In this document: in pieces, positions 34,356-42,316 of the stretch | Layout: every line of letters starts with the position of its first letter | Numbering within the stretch: the stretch's first letter is position 1 | From: Erythrobacteraceae bacterium CFH 75059 | GTDB lineage: Bacteria > Pseudomonadota > Alphaproteobacteria > Sphingomonadales > Sphingomonadaceae | Assembly (NCBI GenBank): GCA_004331795.1 | Contig: SJSR01000001.1 | Span: 496,001-560,000 of the forward strand | Reading direction: 5' to 3' | Length of the DNA stretch: 64,000 nucleotides | Notes under the pieces: generated by a model | Told to the model about the DNA's origin: nothing | Seen by the model: only the letters and a program-made list of their open reading frames with translations | The model's database searches: none | Position numbers and translations under genes: made by a program

Positions 34356-35755
34356 GCCGCGCTGGACGCAAGCAGCCGCGCCTGAGCGTGGTCATCGCGC
34401 TGGCCTGCGCGCTCGCCGGGTGGCCGGCGGCGGCACAGGATGTCGCCATCACCAACGCGACGCTTGCCGTGGGCGACGGCAGCGAACCGGTGCAGGGGGC
34501 CACGGTGGTCATCCGCGGCGGTCAGGTCGTGGCGGCCGGGCCGGGCGTCGCGCCGCCCGCGGGGGTGCCGGTGATCGACGGCACCGGCCGCTGGGTCACT
34601 CCGGGCATCTTCGCGTCGGTGTCCACCCTTGGGCTCGTCGATGTCGAGGGCGTCGGCGATGGCAACGACGAGCGCGCGCCCTCCTCGCCCTTCAGCGCGG
34701 CCTTGGACGTGCGTCCGGCGCTCAATCCGGCCTCGCAGCACGTGGCGGTCGCCCGCACCGGCGGCATCACCCGCGCCTCGGTCGTGGGTCAGCCGTCGGC
34801 GTCGATCTTCGCCGGCCAGGGTGCGATTGTCGATCTGGGCGCCGATGCCGACATGGTGACGCGCCCCCGGGCCTTCCAGTACGTGTCCCTGGGCGAAATG
34901 GGCGCCCGGATCGCCGGCGGCAGCCGGACCAGCGCCCACGCCCTGCTGCGCAACGCCCTGCGCGAAGCGCGCGAGGTGGGCCGCTCTCCGGAAATCGCCG
35001 GCGGCGGGGGACGTCCGCCGGCGCGCGAGCGGATCGAGGATCTCGCACCCGATCCGCGCCTCGTCGACACAGCCTCCGAGCGGCGCAGCGACGTGCTCCT
35101 GTCGCGCTTCGATGCGGCGGCACTGGTCCCGGTGGTGAACGGGCAGCAGCCGCTTTACGTCCATGTGGAACGGGCATCCGATATCCGTGCGGTGCTGGCA
35201 CTGCGCTCGGAGTTCCCAGCCCTGCGCCTCGTTCTGGTCGGCGCGACCGAAGGATGGATGGCCGCGCGCGAGATTGCGGCCGCGAATGTCCCGGTGATCG
35301 CCTTTCCGCTCAACAACCTGCCCGCCCGCTTCGAACAGCTCGCGGCGACGCACAGCAACGTGGCCCGGATGCGAGCAGCCGGGGTGACCGTTGCCCTCGG
35401 GCTGTACAGCGGCGGCACCGACGAACAGCCGCGCAACATCACGCAGCATGCCGGCAACCTCGTCGCCTTGTCCCGGATCCCCGGTGCCGACGGATTGAGC
35501 TGGGGTCAGGCATTCGCGGCCATTACCTCGGTCCCGGCGGCGATTGCGGGCTTCGACGGCAGGCTGGGCGTGCTGCGGCCCGGAGCGGCCGGCGACGCGG
35601 TCATCTGGGACGGCGATCCGCTCGAACTGTCGTCGGTGCCGGTGGCCGTCTATGTCGCCGGGGTGGAACAGCCGCTGACGAGCCGGCAGACGCGGCTGCG
35701 CGACCGCTACCGCGATCTGGACGAGCGCGACCAGCCCAAGGCGTTCGACTTCTGA
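34352..35755 (+). CDS. Amidohydrolase-like protein lacking metal-binding histidines (probable pseudoenzyme partner)
   Basis: Exported protein of 467 residues, paralogous in layout to the preceding amidohydrolase: signal peptide ending AAAQD, N-terminal beta domain VAITNATLAVGDGSEPVQGA, and the C-terminal composite domain GRLGVLRPGAAGDAVIWDGD. The position of the HxH motif (IIDIHSH in the neighbour) reads IFASVST here, with Val90 and Thr92 replacing both histidines. The later AAFHH-type motif reads LVLVGATEG, and the HSDD motif reads LYSGGTDE. I therefore expect no conventional metal-dependent catalysis. Translational coupling (ATGA) with the intact paralogue suggests a heteromeric complex. 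It overlaps the next gene by one base. Confidence 0.8.
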   Translation: MSRAGRKQPRLSVVIALACALAGWPAAAQDVAITNATLAVGDGSEPVQGATVVIRGGQVVAAGPGVAPPAGVPVIDGTGRWVTPGIFASVSTLGLVDVEGVGDGNDERAPSSPFSAALDVRPALNPASQHVAVARTGGITRASVVGQPSASIFAGQGAIVDLGADADMVTRPRAFQYVSLGEMGARIAGGSRTSAHALLRNALREAREVGRSPEIAGGGGRPPARERIEDLAPDPRLVDTASERRSDVLLSRFDAAALVPVVNGQQPLYVHVERASDIRAVLALRSEFPALRLVLVGATEGWMAAREIAAANVPVIAFPLNNLPARFEQLAATHSNVARMRAAGVTVALGLYSGGTDEQPRNITQHAGNLVALSRIPGADGLSWGQAFAAITSVPAAIAGFDGRLGVLRPGAAGDAVIWDGDPLELSSVPVAVYVAGVEQPLTSRQTRLRDRYRDLDERDQPKAFDF

Positions 35756-36273
35756 TGTCGCGGCCCGGCGCAGCGCAGAGGTCTGCCTGTGCAGCGCTGC
35801 TCCTTGCCGCCGGGGCGGTGCTCGCCGCGAGCGGTGCGGCAACGGCCGGCCAGAACGGAGCCGGCGCGCCGGCGGCAAAGAGCACCGCCTGGCACAACGC
35901 GCAACGGGCGCATCTCGCCGGGCTTGCTCCTGCCGACGGGTGGCAGACGCTGGAGGGCGGATTGAAGTGGCGCCGCATCGCAGGCGGGGGAACGGGCGAG
36001 CGCCCGACCCCCGAAAGCATTGTCACCGTGCATTACACGGGCCGCTTCATCGACGGGGAAGTGTTCGACAGCTCCGTCGCGCGCGGCGAGCCGGCGACCT
36101 TCCCGCTGGCCCGGCTCGTCAGGGCGTGGCAGATCGCCATTCCGCAGATGGCGGTGGGCGACACCATCGAAATCGCCGCGCCGGCTGAGCTGGCTTACGG
36201 CGCTTCGGGGCGCGGTCCCATTCCCGGTGGCGCGACGCTACTGTTTTCGATCGAACTGCTGCGGATCGAGTGA
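35755..36273 (+). CDS. FKBP-type peptidyl-prolyl cis-trans isomerase, exported
   Basis: Periplasmic prolyl isomerase of 172 residues. The signal peptide (CAALLLAAGAVLAASGAATA) is followed by about 50 residues and the FKBP domain: VTVHYTGRFIDGEVFDSS, then PQMAVGDTIEIAAPAELAYG and the C-terminal PIPGGATLLFSIELL. The usual FKBP V-I-P-G-W motif is replaced by VRAWQIAIPQ, so Trp is kept but Gly before it is lost. ATG 35755 overlaps the previous stop by one base (TGATG). Coupling to the two amidohydrolases suggests work on proline peptides or folding of these secreted partners, which is inference. Confidence 0.88.
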   Translation: MSRPGAAQRSACAALLLAAGAVLAASGAATAGQNGAGAPAAKSTAWHNAQRAHLAGLAPADGWQTLEGGLKWRRIAGGGTGERPTPESIVTVHYTGRFIDGEVFDSSVARGEPATFPLARLVRAWQIAIPQMAVGDTIEIAAPAELAYGASGRGPIPGGATLLFSIELLRIE

Positions 36274-36289
36274 CGGGGGAGAGGACGGG

Positions 36290-36967
36290 ATGTCGCCGCT
36301 GCTGACACTTGCCCTCGCCTCCGCCACTCTCGTCGCCACCCACCTCACGCTCTCGCATCCGTTGCGGCCTCCCCTCGTGCGTCTGCTGGGCGAGCGCGGG
36401 TTTCTGCTGGTCTATTCGGCTATTGCGCTCGCAGCCGTGTGGTGGATGGCACGCGCCTTCCGCGCCGCGCCTGCGGGCGATCTGGGGCAGGCGAGCGGTG
36501 TGGCCGGGTGGGTCGCCGCCAGCATCCTGACCGTGCCGGCCCTCGCGCTGTTCCTCGGTTCCCTGCGCGCGAACCCGGCACTGCCGCGAGGGGCTGCTGC
36601 CGACCTGGCCGGCCGGAGGGCGCAGGGCGTGTTCCGTGTGACCCGGCACCCGATGATGTGGGGCTTCGCGCTTTGGGCGGCGGCACACATCGCCCTGCTG
36701 TGGAGCTGGCGGACGATGATCGTGGCCGCCGCCGTGATGGTGCTGGCGCTCGTCGGCGCGGCGGGTCAGGATCGCAAGAAGCGCCGCCTGCTCGGCGATG
36801 GCTGGCGTGCTTGGGAAGAGCGGACGACCTTTGCGCCGCGTCTGCGGGCGCTGCCGGCGATCGGCTGGCCGTTGTGGATCGGCGCGACGGTGCTGTGGCT
36901 GGCCGTCACATGGGCGCATCGCCCTCTCGGCGGCGTGCCCGCCGGCCTGTGGCTCTGGACGGGCTGA
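36290..36967 (+). CDS. NnrU family membrane protein
   Basis: Inner-membrane protein of 225 residues with six or so hydrophobic segments. It matches the NnrU pattern LTLSHPLRPPLVRLLGERGF near the start and RVTRHPMMWGFALWAAAHIA in the middle. NnrU genes were first seen beside nitric-oxide reductase, but here no denitrification gene is near, so the role is open; homologues are linked to isoprenylcysteine-methyltransferase-like membrane enzymes. ATG 36290 is preceded by GGGGGAGAGG. A strong hairpin lies just beyond the stop, between this gene and the convergent PEP-CTERM gene. Confidence 0.85.
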   Translation: MSPLLTLALASATLVATHLTLSHPLRPPLVRLLGERGFLLVYSAIALAAVWWMARAFRAAPAGDLGQASGVAGWVAASILTVPALALFLGSLRANPALPRGAAADLAGRRAQGVFRVTRHPMMWGFALWAAAHIALLWSWRTMIVAAAVMVLALVGAAGQDRKKRRLLGDGWRAWEERTTFAPRLRALPAIGWPLWIGATVLWLAVTWAHRPLGGVPAGLWLWTG

Positions 36968-36970
36968 GGA

Positions 36971-36999
36971 CGAGGCTGCGACCCGTCGCCGCAGCCTCG
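36971..36999. terminator. Bidirectional hairpin between convergent genes
   Basis: A perfect ten-base inverted repeat, CGAGGCTGCG (36971-36980) and CGCAGCCTCG (36990-36999), encloses a nine-base loop. It lies four bases after the nnrU stop and 14 bases before the stop of the PEP-CTERM gene. No T-run follows in either direction, so it may end transcription weakly or protect 3' ends from exonucleases. Confidence 0.6.
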
Positions 37000-37013
37000 C
37001 CGATCCCCGTGCC

Positions 37014-37835
37014 TCAGCCGAACGCGAACCGCACGCGCTGCGTGTGCCGCGTGCGGCGCAGCGCCGCTCCGACCGCGCCGAAGCCGAGCAGCATCAGCGC
37101 CCAGGTCGACGGCTCGGGCACCGCGCCGCTTGGCGGCGTGACCACCGGCCCCGTGCCCACATTGATCAGACCGCCGGCCACGCCTTGGGTGAAGTCGAAG
37201 AAATTGTCGTTCGGATCGTCGTCGAACAGGGTGAAGCGCATCTCGCCCGTCGCGACGAGACTGTCGAACAGGCTCGTGAGCTTGGCGATGTCGGTCAGGC
37301 TGAAGAAGCCGGTCGACAGGATGTTGTTGCCGAAGCCGGTGCTGGTGGAGAGGAGCGTCGTCCCGTCGGCATTGGTTTCATAGGTCACGACATCGGACCA
37401 GTTTCCGACCAGGATGCCGTTGACGCTGAAGGTGTTCTGGTTGAAGTCGAAGTTGCCGGGCGAGGTGTCCCCGTCGAACAGGGTGATGCGGAACGAGGCG
37501 CTCTGCAGGCCGCTGGCCAGATTGGCGAGCACGGCGGGCGTAAAGCCGGTCTGCGTGCCGAACAGCAGCGGGTTCCCGGTCGCGACGCCCGGCACCGGAT
37601 TTTCGGACACGTTGGCAAAGCCGCGGTACATCTGGGACGCCGACAATTGCGAGACGACGCGCGTTCCGTCGTTGGCCTTGAGATCGACCACCACGCCGCC
37701 GACCCGCGTGACGCCGCTTGGCAACGCGCCGCCATTGGGTGAGGTCGTCGTTTCGGGCGTCGCGGAGGCCGGCACCGCCATCATCAGCGCCAGAGCGAGG
37801 CCGGTTACAGAAGCTGTTGAGAGTCGCAGGGTCAT
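37014..37835 (-). CDS. Secreted protein with PEPxxWA-type C-terminal sorting signal
   Basis: Exported protein of 273 residues. The signal peptide MTLRLSTASVTGLALALMMA is cleaved near PASA. The C-terminus has VPEPSTWALMLLGFGAVGAA followed by arginines (LRRTRHTQR), the PEPxxWA-CTERM pattern handled by an exosortase-type sorting system common in sphingomonads. The middle 220 residues are beta-rich with repeated FDGDTSPGNFDF and LFDDDPNDNFFDF, acidic loops that may bind calcium. ATG 37835 is preceded by GGAAGGA. No exosortase gene lies in the window. Likely outer-surface or extracellular-matrix material; the specific role is unknown. Confidence 0.85.
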   Translation of the reverse strand: MTLRLSTASVTGLALALMMAVPASATPETTTSPNGGALPSGVTRVGGVVVDLKANDGTRVVSQLSASQMYRGFANVSENPVPGVATGNPLLFGTQTGFTPAVLANLASGLQSASFRITLFDGDTSPGNFDFNQNTFSVNGILVGNWSDVVTYETNADGTTLLSTSTGFGNNILSTGFFSLTDIAKLTSLFDSLVATGEMRFTLFDDDPNDNFFDFTQGVAGGLINVGTGPVVTPPSGAVPEPSTWALMLLGFGAVGAALRRTRHTQRVRFAFG

Positions 37836-37863
37836 GAGGCGCGTCCTTCCTTGGAGAAGAATC

Positions 37864-37877
37864 AAGGTTCAAGGTTC
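37864..37877. repeat. Seven-base tandem direct repeat
   Basis: AAGGTTC occurs twice head to tail (37864-37870 and 37871-37877) in the 5' leader region of the PEP-CTERM gene, just outside its ribosome-binding site. It overlaps the left arm of the inverted repeat described at 37874-37916. It could be a regulator site or chance. Confidence 0.35.
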
Positions 37878-37916
37878 CTGAACTGCGCCCGGCTGTTAGA
37901 TCTTATGATCAGGAAC
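37874..37916. promoter_or_regulatory. Inverted repeat in leader of PEP-CTERM gene
   Basis: GTTCCTGA (37874-37881) and TCAGGAAC (37909-37916) form a perfect eight-base stem with a 27-base loop. In minus-strand RNA it would sit in the leader, about 40 bases before the start codon of the PEP-CTERM gene and downstream of the candidate promoter at 37941-37969. It may be an operator or an RNA hairpin. Confidence 0.4.
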
Positions 37917-37940
37917 GACTCGCCTCTTATACTAGAATTA

Positions 37941-37969
37941 ACTATAGGAGAGTAGCTCTAAGTTGTCTT
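37941..37969 (-). promoter_or_regulatory. Candidate sigma-70-type promoter of the PEP-CTERM gene
   Basis: On the minus strand AAGACA (37964-37969) is separated by exactly 17 bases from TATAGT (37941-37946), four and five of six matches to the standard -35 and -10 boxes. A start near 37934 would give a leader of about 100 bases. The whole 37866-38064 stretch is unusually AT-rich for this genome, as expected of a promoter region, and also contains TATACT on the plus strand. Confidence 0.5.
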
Positions 37970-38064
37970 TTCGATCAAAGTGATAGCAAAAAGATGTTAT
38001 ATTGCAAACACTTGCAGATTTTTATTTCCGGCCAGACGCGCGGACACCGAAATAAATCATCAAT

Positions 38065-38865
38065 TTAAGGCTCTTGTTCCGCAAGCGTGTCGAGGAAGGC
38101 GCAGATCTGCTGCTGCACGACGGGCTTGGCGATCAGGTCATGCCCGGCGTTCGGATCCACGATGAGCACCGCATTCCCGCTGGCCGCCGCCAGTCGCCGG
38201 GCCTGCTCCACCGGGATCAGCGTGTCTCCGGCGCCGTGGAGGATCAGGATCGGCGCGCGCACGGACGGGATCAGCGCGCCGTTGTCGAAGCGGTCGCGCA
38301 GCAGGAGCCGGACCGGCAGCCAAGGCACTGCCGCACGCGCCGTCTCGGTCAAGCTGTGAAACGGAGACACCAGCACGAGCGCATGCGGCCGCGTCTCAGC
38401 CGCTACGCGGACCGCCACTGCCGACCCGAGAGAATTGCCGATGATCACCACCTCATCGGGCGACACGCCCGCCGCCATCAGCATGCGCCAGGCGGCGCGC
38501 CCATCCTCCGCCAATCCGGCTTCGGAGGGACGACCGCCATTGCCGGCATAGCCGCGGTAGCTGGCGGCAAAGATGCCGAACCCGGCGGCCGCGAGCCAGT
38601 CGGTGACGAAGGCGGTGGATTGCCAGTCGGCGCCGTTCCCGTGGAAGAACAGCAGCGTCTTGCGCCCCGGAGCAGCCGGTCGCCAGCCGGCGCCGAGCGT
38701 CAGACCGTCCCCGGTCGCATAGTGGACCCGCACGAAACCCGGCGGCACGTCCGCGCGCGCCGGCGGTGCAGGATAGATCAGCCGCCCCTGCGCGAGAAAC
38801 AGAACCGCCAGCACGGCGGCATAGGCCCCCGCCGCGAGCGCCAGCATGATCACCGCGGCGCGCAT
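38065..38865 (-). CDS. Alpha/beta hydrolase (BEM46/ABHD-like), membrane-anchored
   Basis: Hydrolase of 266 residues with an N-terminal uncleaved signal-anchor (AAVIMLALAAGAYAAVLAVL). The catalytic triad is recognisable: nucleophile Ser in IIGNSLGSAVAV, acid in HGAGDTLIP and His in NAGHD. TLLFFHGNGADWQSTA supplies the oxyanion region. This pattern is typical of the BEM46/ABHD12-17-like serine hydrolases; the substrate is unknown, perhaps lipid or lipoprotein esters. It starts 16 bases after the dxs stop and is presumably co-transcribed with it. Downstream lies the AT-rich gap of the PEP-CTERM promoter. Confidence 0.85.
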   Translation of the reverse strand: MRAAVIMLALAAGAYAAVLAVLFLAQGRLIYPAPPARADVPPGFVRVHYATGDGLTLGAGWRPAAPGRKTLLFFHGNGADWQSTAFVTDWLAAAGFGIFAASYRGYAGNGGRPSEAGLAEDGRAAWRMLMAAGVSPDEVVIIGNSLGSAVAVRVAAETRPHALVLVSPFHSLTETARAAVPWLPVRLLLRDRFDNGALIPSVRAPILILHGAGDTLIPVEQARRLAAASGNAVLIVDPNAGHDLIAKPVVQQQICAFLDTLAEQEP

Positions 38866-38881
38866 GGCCGCAGGCCGCGCG

Positions 38882-40804
38882 TCAGGCGCGCGCCTCCTCC
38901 ACCCCGACCGAATTGTGGCGCAGCGCGTCGAGGGCCCGCGCGACCATGTGAGCGGCGTTCAGCCCCGCCTCGTCATACTGGCGCACGGGGTCGTCGTGAT
39001 CTTGGAAGATGTCCGGCAGACGCATCGTCCGGATCTTCAGCCCGACATCGGTCAGTCCATGATCGCTGGCATAGGTCAGCACATGCGCGCCGAGGCCGCC
39101 GATCGCCCCTTCCTCGACCGTCAGCACCACCTCGTGCGTGCGCAGCAGTCGGTCGATCAGCTCCTCGTCGAGCGGCTTGGCGAAGCGCAGGTCGGCAACG
39201 GTCGTGGACAGGCCCTTGGCGTCGAGCTGGTCGGCGGCCTTGAGCGCCTCGCGCAGCCGCGTGCCAAGCGACAGAATGGCAACCTTGCTCCCTTCGCGCA
39301 CGATCCGCCCCTTGCCGATCGGCAGCCGTTCGGGCGTCTGCGGCAATTCCACCCCGACACCGTTGCCGCGCGGATAGCGTACCGCGATGGGGCCGGAGTC
39401 ATGCTCCGCGGCCGTATAGGTCATGTGCACCAGCTCCGCCTCGTCGGCGGCCGCCATGACGACGAAGTTGGGCAAAGTCGCAAGGTAGGTCACGTCGAAG
39501 CTGCCGGCATGGGTCGCGCCATCGGCGCCGACCAGCCCGGCCCGGTCGATGGCGAACCGCACCGGCAGGTTCTGGATGGCGACATCGTGCACCACCTGGT
39601 CATAGGCACGTTGCAGGAAGGTGGAGTAGATGGCGCAGAACGGCCGCATCCCCTGCGCCGCCAGGCCGGCGGCGAACGTCACCGCGTGCTGTTCGGCGAT
39701 GCCGACATCGAAAGCGCGGGCCGGATGGGCCTTGGCAAACTTGTCGACCCCCGTGCCCGAAGGCATGGCGGCGGTGATGGCGCAGATCCGGGGATCATCC
39801 TCGGCCAGCTTCGCCAGGGTCTCGCCAAAGACGTTCTGGTAGGCAGGCGGGCCGCCGGCGGACTTCTTCTGCTCGCCGGTGATGACGTCGAACCGCTGCA
39901 CGCCGTGATACTTGTCGGCCGAGGCTTCGGCGGGGGCATAGCCCTTGCCCTTCTTGGTCACGACATGAACCAGGATCGGACCCTGCTCGCTGTCGCGCAC
40001 ATTCTCAAGCACCGGGATCAGGTGATCGAGGTTGTGCCCGTCGATGGGGCCGACGTAGTAGAAGCCCAGTTCCTCGAACAAGGTGCCGCCGGTGGCAAGG
40101 CCGCGGGCATACTCCTCGGCCTTCTCCAGCCCCGAATGGACCTTCGAGCTGAGCTTGCGCGCGACCTTGGAGGCGATGCTGCGCAGGCCGAGATATTCGG
40201 ACGACGACACCATCCGCGCGAGATAGGCGCTGAGCCCGCCGACCGGCGGCGCGATGGACATGTCGTTGTCGTTGAGGATCACCACCAGCCGGTTGCCCGC
40301 GCCTTCGGCGTTGTTCATCGCCTCGTAGGCCATCCCTGCGCTCATCGCCCCGTCTCCGATGACGGCGATGGCCTTGCCCGGTGCGCCGGTCAGCTTGTTG
40401 GCGATGGCAAAGCCCAGGCCGGCGCTGATCGACGTGGAGGAGTGTGCGGCGCCGAACGGGTCGTATTCGCTCTCCGACCGCTTGGTGAAGCCGCTGAGCC
40501 CGCCGCCCTGCCTCAGGGTGCGGATGCGGTCGCGGCGCCCGGTCAGGATCTTGTGCGGGTAGGCCTGGTGGCCGACGTCCCAGATGAGCTTGTCGTCAGG
40601 CGTGTCGAACACGTAGTGGAGCGCGACGGTGAGTTCCACCACGCCCAGCCCGGACCCCAGATGCCCGCCGGTCGAACCGACCGCGTCGATCATCTCGGCC
40701 CGCAGTTCGTCGGCCAGCTGACGGAGTTGCTCGCGGGGGAGGCGGCGCAGGTCGTGGGGCGTGTCGACCAAGTCGAGCAGCGGCGTCACCGGTCTTTCGT
40801 TCAT
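38882..40804 (-). CDS. dxs: 1-deoxy-D-xylulose-5-phosphate synthase
   Basis: Thiamine-diphosphate enzyme joining pyruvate and glyceraldehyde-3-phosphate, the first step of the MEP isoprenoid pathway. The 640-residue length is standard. Seen motifs include [20 protein letters not shown] and [15 protein letters not shown] at the N-terminus, the TPP-binding [16 protein letters not shown], and the transketolase-like domain with [13 protein letters not shown] and the C-terminal part [14 protein letters not shown]. The alpha/beta hydrolase gene follows 16 bases on, and zur lies 87 bases upstream on the same strand. The ATG at 40804 is the family start. Confidence 0.97.
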   Translation of the reverse strand: MNERPVTPLLDLVDTPHDLRRLPREQLRQLADELRAEMIDAVGSTGGHLGSGLGVVELTVALHYVFDTPDDKLIWDVGHQAYPHKILTGRRDRIRTLRQGGGLSGFTKRSESEYDPFGAAHSSTSISAGLGFAIANKLTGAPGKAIAVIGDGAMSAGMAYEAMNNAEGAGNRLVVILNDNDMSIAPPVGGLSAYLARMVSSSEYLGLRSIASKVARKLSSKVHSGLEKAEEYARGLATGGTLFEELGFYYVGPIDGHNLDHLIPVLENVRDSEQGPILVHVVTKKGKGYAPAEASADKYHGVQRFDVITGEQKKSAGGPPAYQNVFGETLAKLAEDDPRICAITAAMPSGTGVDKFAKAHPARAFDVGIAEQHAVTFAAGLAAQGMRPFCAIYSTFLQRAYDQVVHDVAIQNLPVRFAIDRAGLVGADGATHAGSFDVTYLATLPNFVVMAAADEAELVHMTYTAAEHDSGPIAVRYPRGNGVGVELPQTPERLPIGKGRIVREGSKVAILSLGTRLREALKAADQLDAKGLSTTVADLRFAKPLDEELIDRLLRTHEVVLTVEEGAIGGLGAHVLTYASDHGLTDVGLKIRTMRLPDIFQDHDDPVRQYDEAGLNAAHMVARALDALRHNSVGVEEARA

Positions 40805-40891
40805 CTCCCCAGCCTTACATTGCCTTCGGGGGCATGTCGATGCAGGTGTGCCGCCATGGCGTCGGCGCCGCGCCCCGCGCGAAGGGATTTG

Positions 40892-41359
40892 TCAGGACGC
40901 ACAGCCCGCGCACCGGCCGCGCAGCTCGACCACCGGCCGGACGGCCGCGAACCCGTGCTCCGCGCCCCGCTCCCGCAGCGCCTCGGTGATCGCGCGGTCG
41001 TCGATGTGGCCGGCCCTGCCGCACGTGTCGCAGATCATGAAGATGCAGTCGTGACGGCAACCCGGGTGGTTGTTGACGAGGTAGGCGTTGGCGCTCTCGA
41101 TCCGGTTGGCGAGGTTCGCGCGCACGAAGAGGTCGAGGATCCGGTAGACACTGTTTGCCGCCACCCGCTTGGCGCGCGCCGCCGACAGGCTGTCGGCGAT
41201 ATCATAGGCGGAGACGGGGCCGCCGTGCCGGGCCAGCTCTCGGAACACGGCTTCACGCATCGGGGTCCAGTTTTCGCCTGCGCTTTCCATCACGGTCTGC
41301 GCCGCCGCCACCAGCGCGTCACCCGCCAGCTCGCGATGGGGATGAACATCAGCACTCAT
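40892..41359 (-). CDS. zur: Fur-family regulator, Zur-like
   Basis: Metal-responsive repressor of 155 residues. The winged-helix domain contains TPMREAVFRELARHGGPVSA, SVYRILDLFVRANLANRIES, and the metal/dimer domain HPGCRHDCIFMICDTCGRAG. The two structural zinc pairs CDTCGR and CAGC are present, and HxH-like histidines (HDC...HIDD) suit a zinc regulatory site. The CxxC pairs and the absence of the Fur-type HHDH motif point to Zur rather than Fur; this is a best guess. ATG 41359 is chosen over the upstream TTG. It lies between msrA and dxs, transcribed with both. Confidence 0.8.
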   Translation of the reverse strand: MSADVHPHRELAGDALVAAAQTVMESAGENWTPMREAVFRELARHGGPVSAYDIADSLSAARAKRVAANSVYRILDLFVRANLANRIESANAYLVNNHPGCRHDCIFMICDTCGRAGHIDDRAITEALRERGAEHGFAAVRPVVELRGRCAGCAS

Positions 41360-41410
41360 GCCGCGGACGCTAGGCGCGTTGCCGCGGGCCTGCAACCATG
41401 GCCCGGCAGG

Positions 41411-42085
41411 TCAGGTCGGGGAGGACGGCGCGGGCCGCACCAGCCCCGAGCGCTCCAGTGCGGCGAGCTTCGGCGCGATCCATTGCTGCACATAGGGGTG
41501 TGCGGGGTTGCGCGCGGCGAAGTCCTGGTGCTCCGGCTCGGCCGGATAGAAGGTCCGGCCGGGCACGAGCGGCGTGACGATCGGATCGCGCCAGCGTCCT
41601 GCGCGGGCGAGCTGGTCGCGATAAGCCGCGGCGACGGCCTCCTGCTCCGGGGTGGAGACAACGACCTGCGCGTCGTACTGGGCACCGCGATCCGGGCCTT
41701 GGCGGTGCCGCACGGTGGGATCTATGGCGACGGAGAAGAACACGCGCAGCAACTCGTCATAGCGCACGATGGTCGGGTCATAGCGCACCTCGACCGCTTC
41801 GACATGCTCGGTAAGTCCCCCCGACACCAGCGCGTAGGTGGCCGCGCGCCGCGACCCGCCGTGGTAGCCGGCCCTCACGGTCAGCACTCCCGGCACTCGG
41901 CTGAACACGGCCTGCGTGCCCCAGAAGCAGCCGCCGGCGAAGACCGCCAGCTGTTCGCCGGCCGGCTCGGCCGCGATGCGGATGGCGGGAGGCGCCGCAA
42001 TGGGTGCGGCAGGCTGATTGCCGGCGGGCGCACAGCTCGCCAAGGCAATCGCCGCCGCCGGCAAAAGGGCGGCGGCCCCGCTCAC
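41411..42085 (-). CDS. msrA: Peptide methionine sulfoxide reductase MsrA, exported lipoprotein form
   Basis: Reduces methionine-S-sulfoxide in proteins. The catalytic motif GGCFWGTQAVF has Cys53 as nucleophile; GGLTEHVEAVEVRYDP and the C-terminal EPEHQDFAARNP are family-typical. The protein (224 residues) starts at GTG 42085, overlapping the stop of a 44-residue ORF as GTGA, and begins with a signal VSGAAALLPAAAIALASC ending in a lipobox-like ALASC with Cys18. This predicts a periplasmic or outer-membrane anchored enzyme. It is followed by zur 51 bases downstream. The known exported MsrA forms are uncommon, so the start should be checked. Confidence 0.87.
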   Translation of the reverse strand: MSGAAALLPAAAIALASCAPAGNQPAAPIAAPPAIRIAAEPAGEQLAVFAGGCFWGTQAVFSRVPGVLTVRAGYHGGSRRAATYALVSGGLTEHVEAVEVRYDPTIVRYDELLRVFFSVAIDPTVRHRQGPDRGAQYDAQVVVSTPEQEAVAAAYRDQLARAGRWRDPIVTPLVPGRTFYPAEPEHQDFAARNPAHPYVQQWIAPKLAALERSGLVRPAPSSPT

Positions 42086-42216
42086 CGGATGAAGGCGATC
42101 ATCGCCTCCGCAGGGACGAGACCCCAGCTCTCCGGGCCTGACGCCACCAGGATGCCGAAGGCCCCGATGAGAAATCCGATGGCGATGTTCGCGACAAGCT
42201 CGTGACGGCGGGTCAT
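42082..42216 (-). CDS. 44-residue single-pass membrane protein
   Basis: A short unannotated reading frame found by reading the minus strand upstream of msrA. ATG 42216 has AGGGAG seven bases upstream. The product begins MTRRHELVANIAIGFLIGAF, contains one hydrophobic stretch of about 18 residues (residues 8-25), and ends GLVPAEAMIAFIR. Its stop overlaps the msrA GTG start by four bases, which implies coupled translation. The good ribosome site, coding-like composition and overlap argue for a real gene. I do not recognise the family. It may be a leader controlling msrA translation, a toxin-like micropeptide or a partner of the reductase. Confidence 0.6.
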   Translation of the reverse strand: MTRRHELVANIAIGFLIGAFGILVASGPESWGLVPAEAMIAFIR

Positions 42217-42316
42217 GGTGCAGGCTCCCTGACTGGTTGCAACATCCATGCCTCATGACGACTTGCGTGCCGCTGAAACCCGCGTTGGGCGATGTTCATG
42301 TTCAGCCAGCGAAATG

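Noticed and set aside
38846-42205. An 1119-residue open frame on the plus strand antisense to dxs, zur and msrA
   Set aside because: It lies opposite confidently identified genes and has arginine/histidine/glycine-rich shadow composition with no recognisable motif. Long antisense frames are expected in GC-rich DNA with strong third-position bias.
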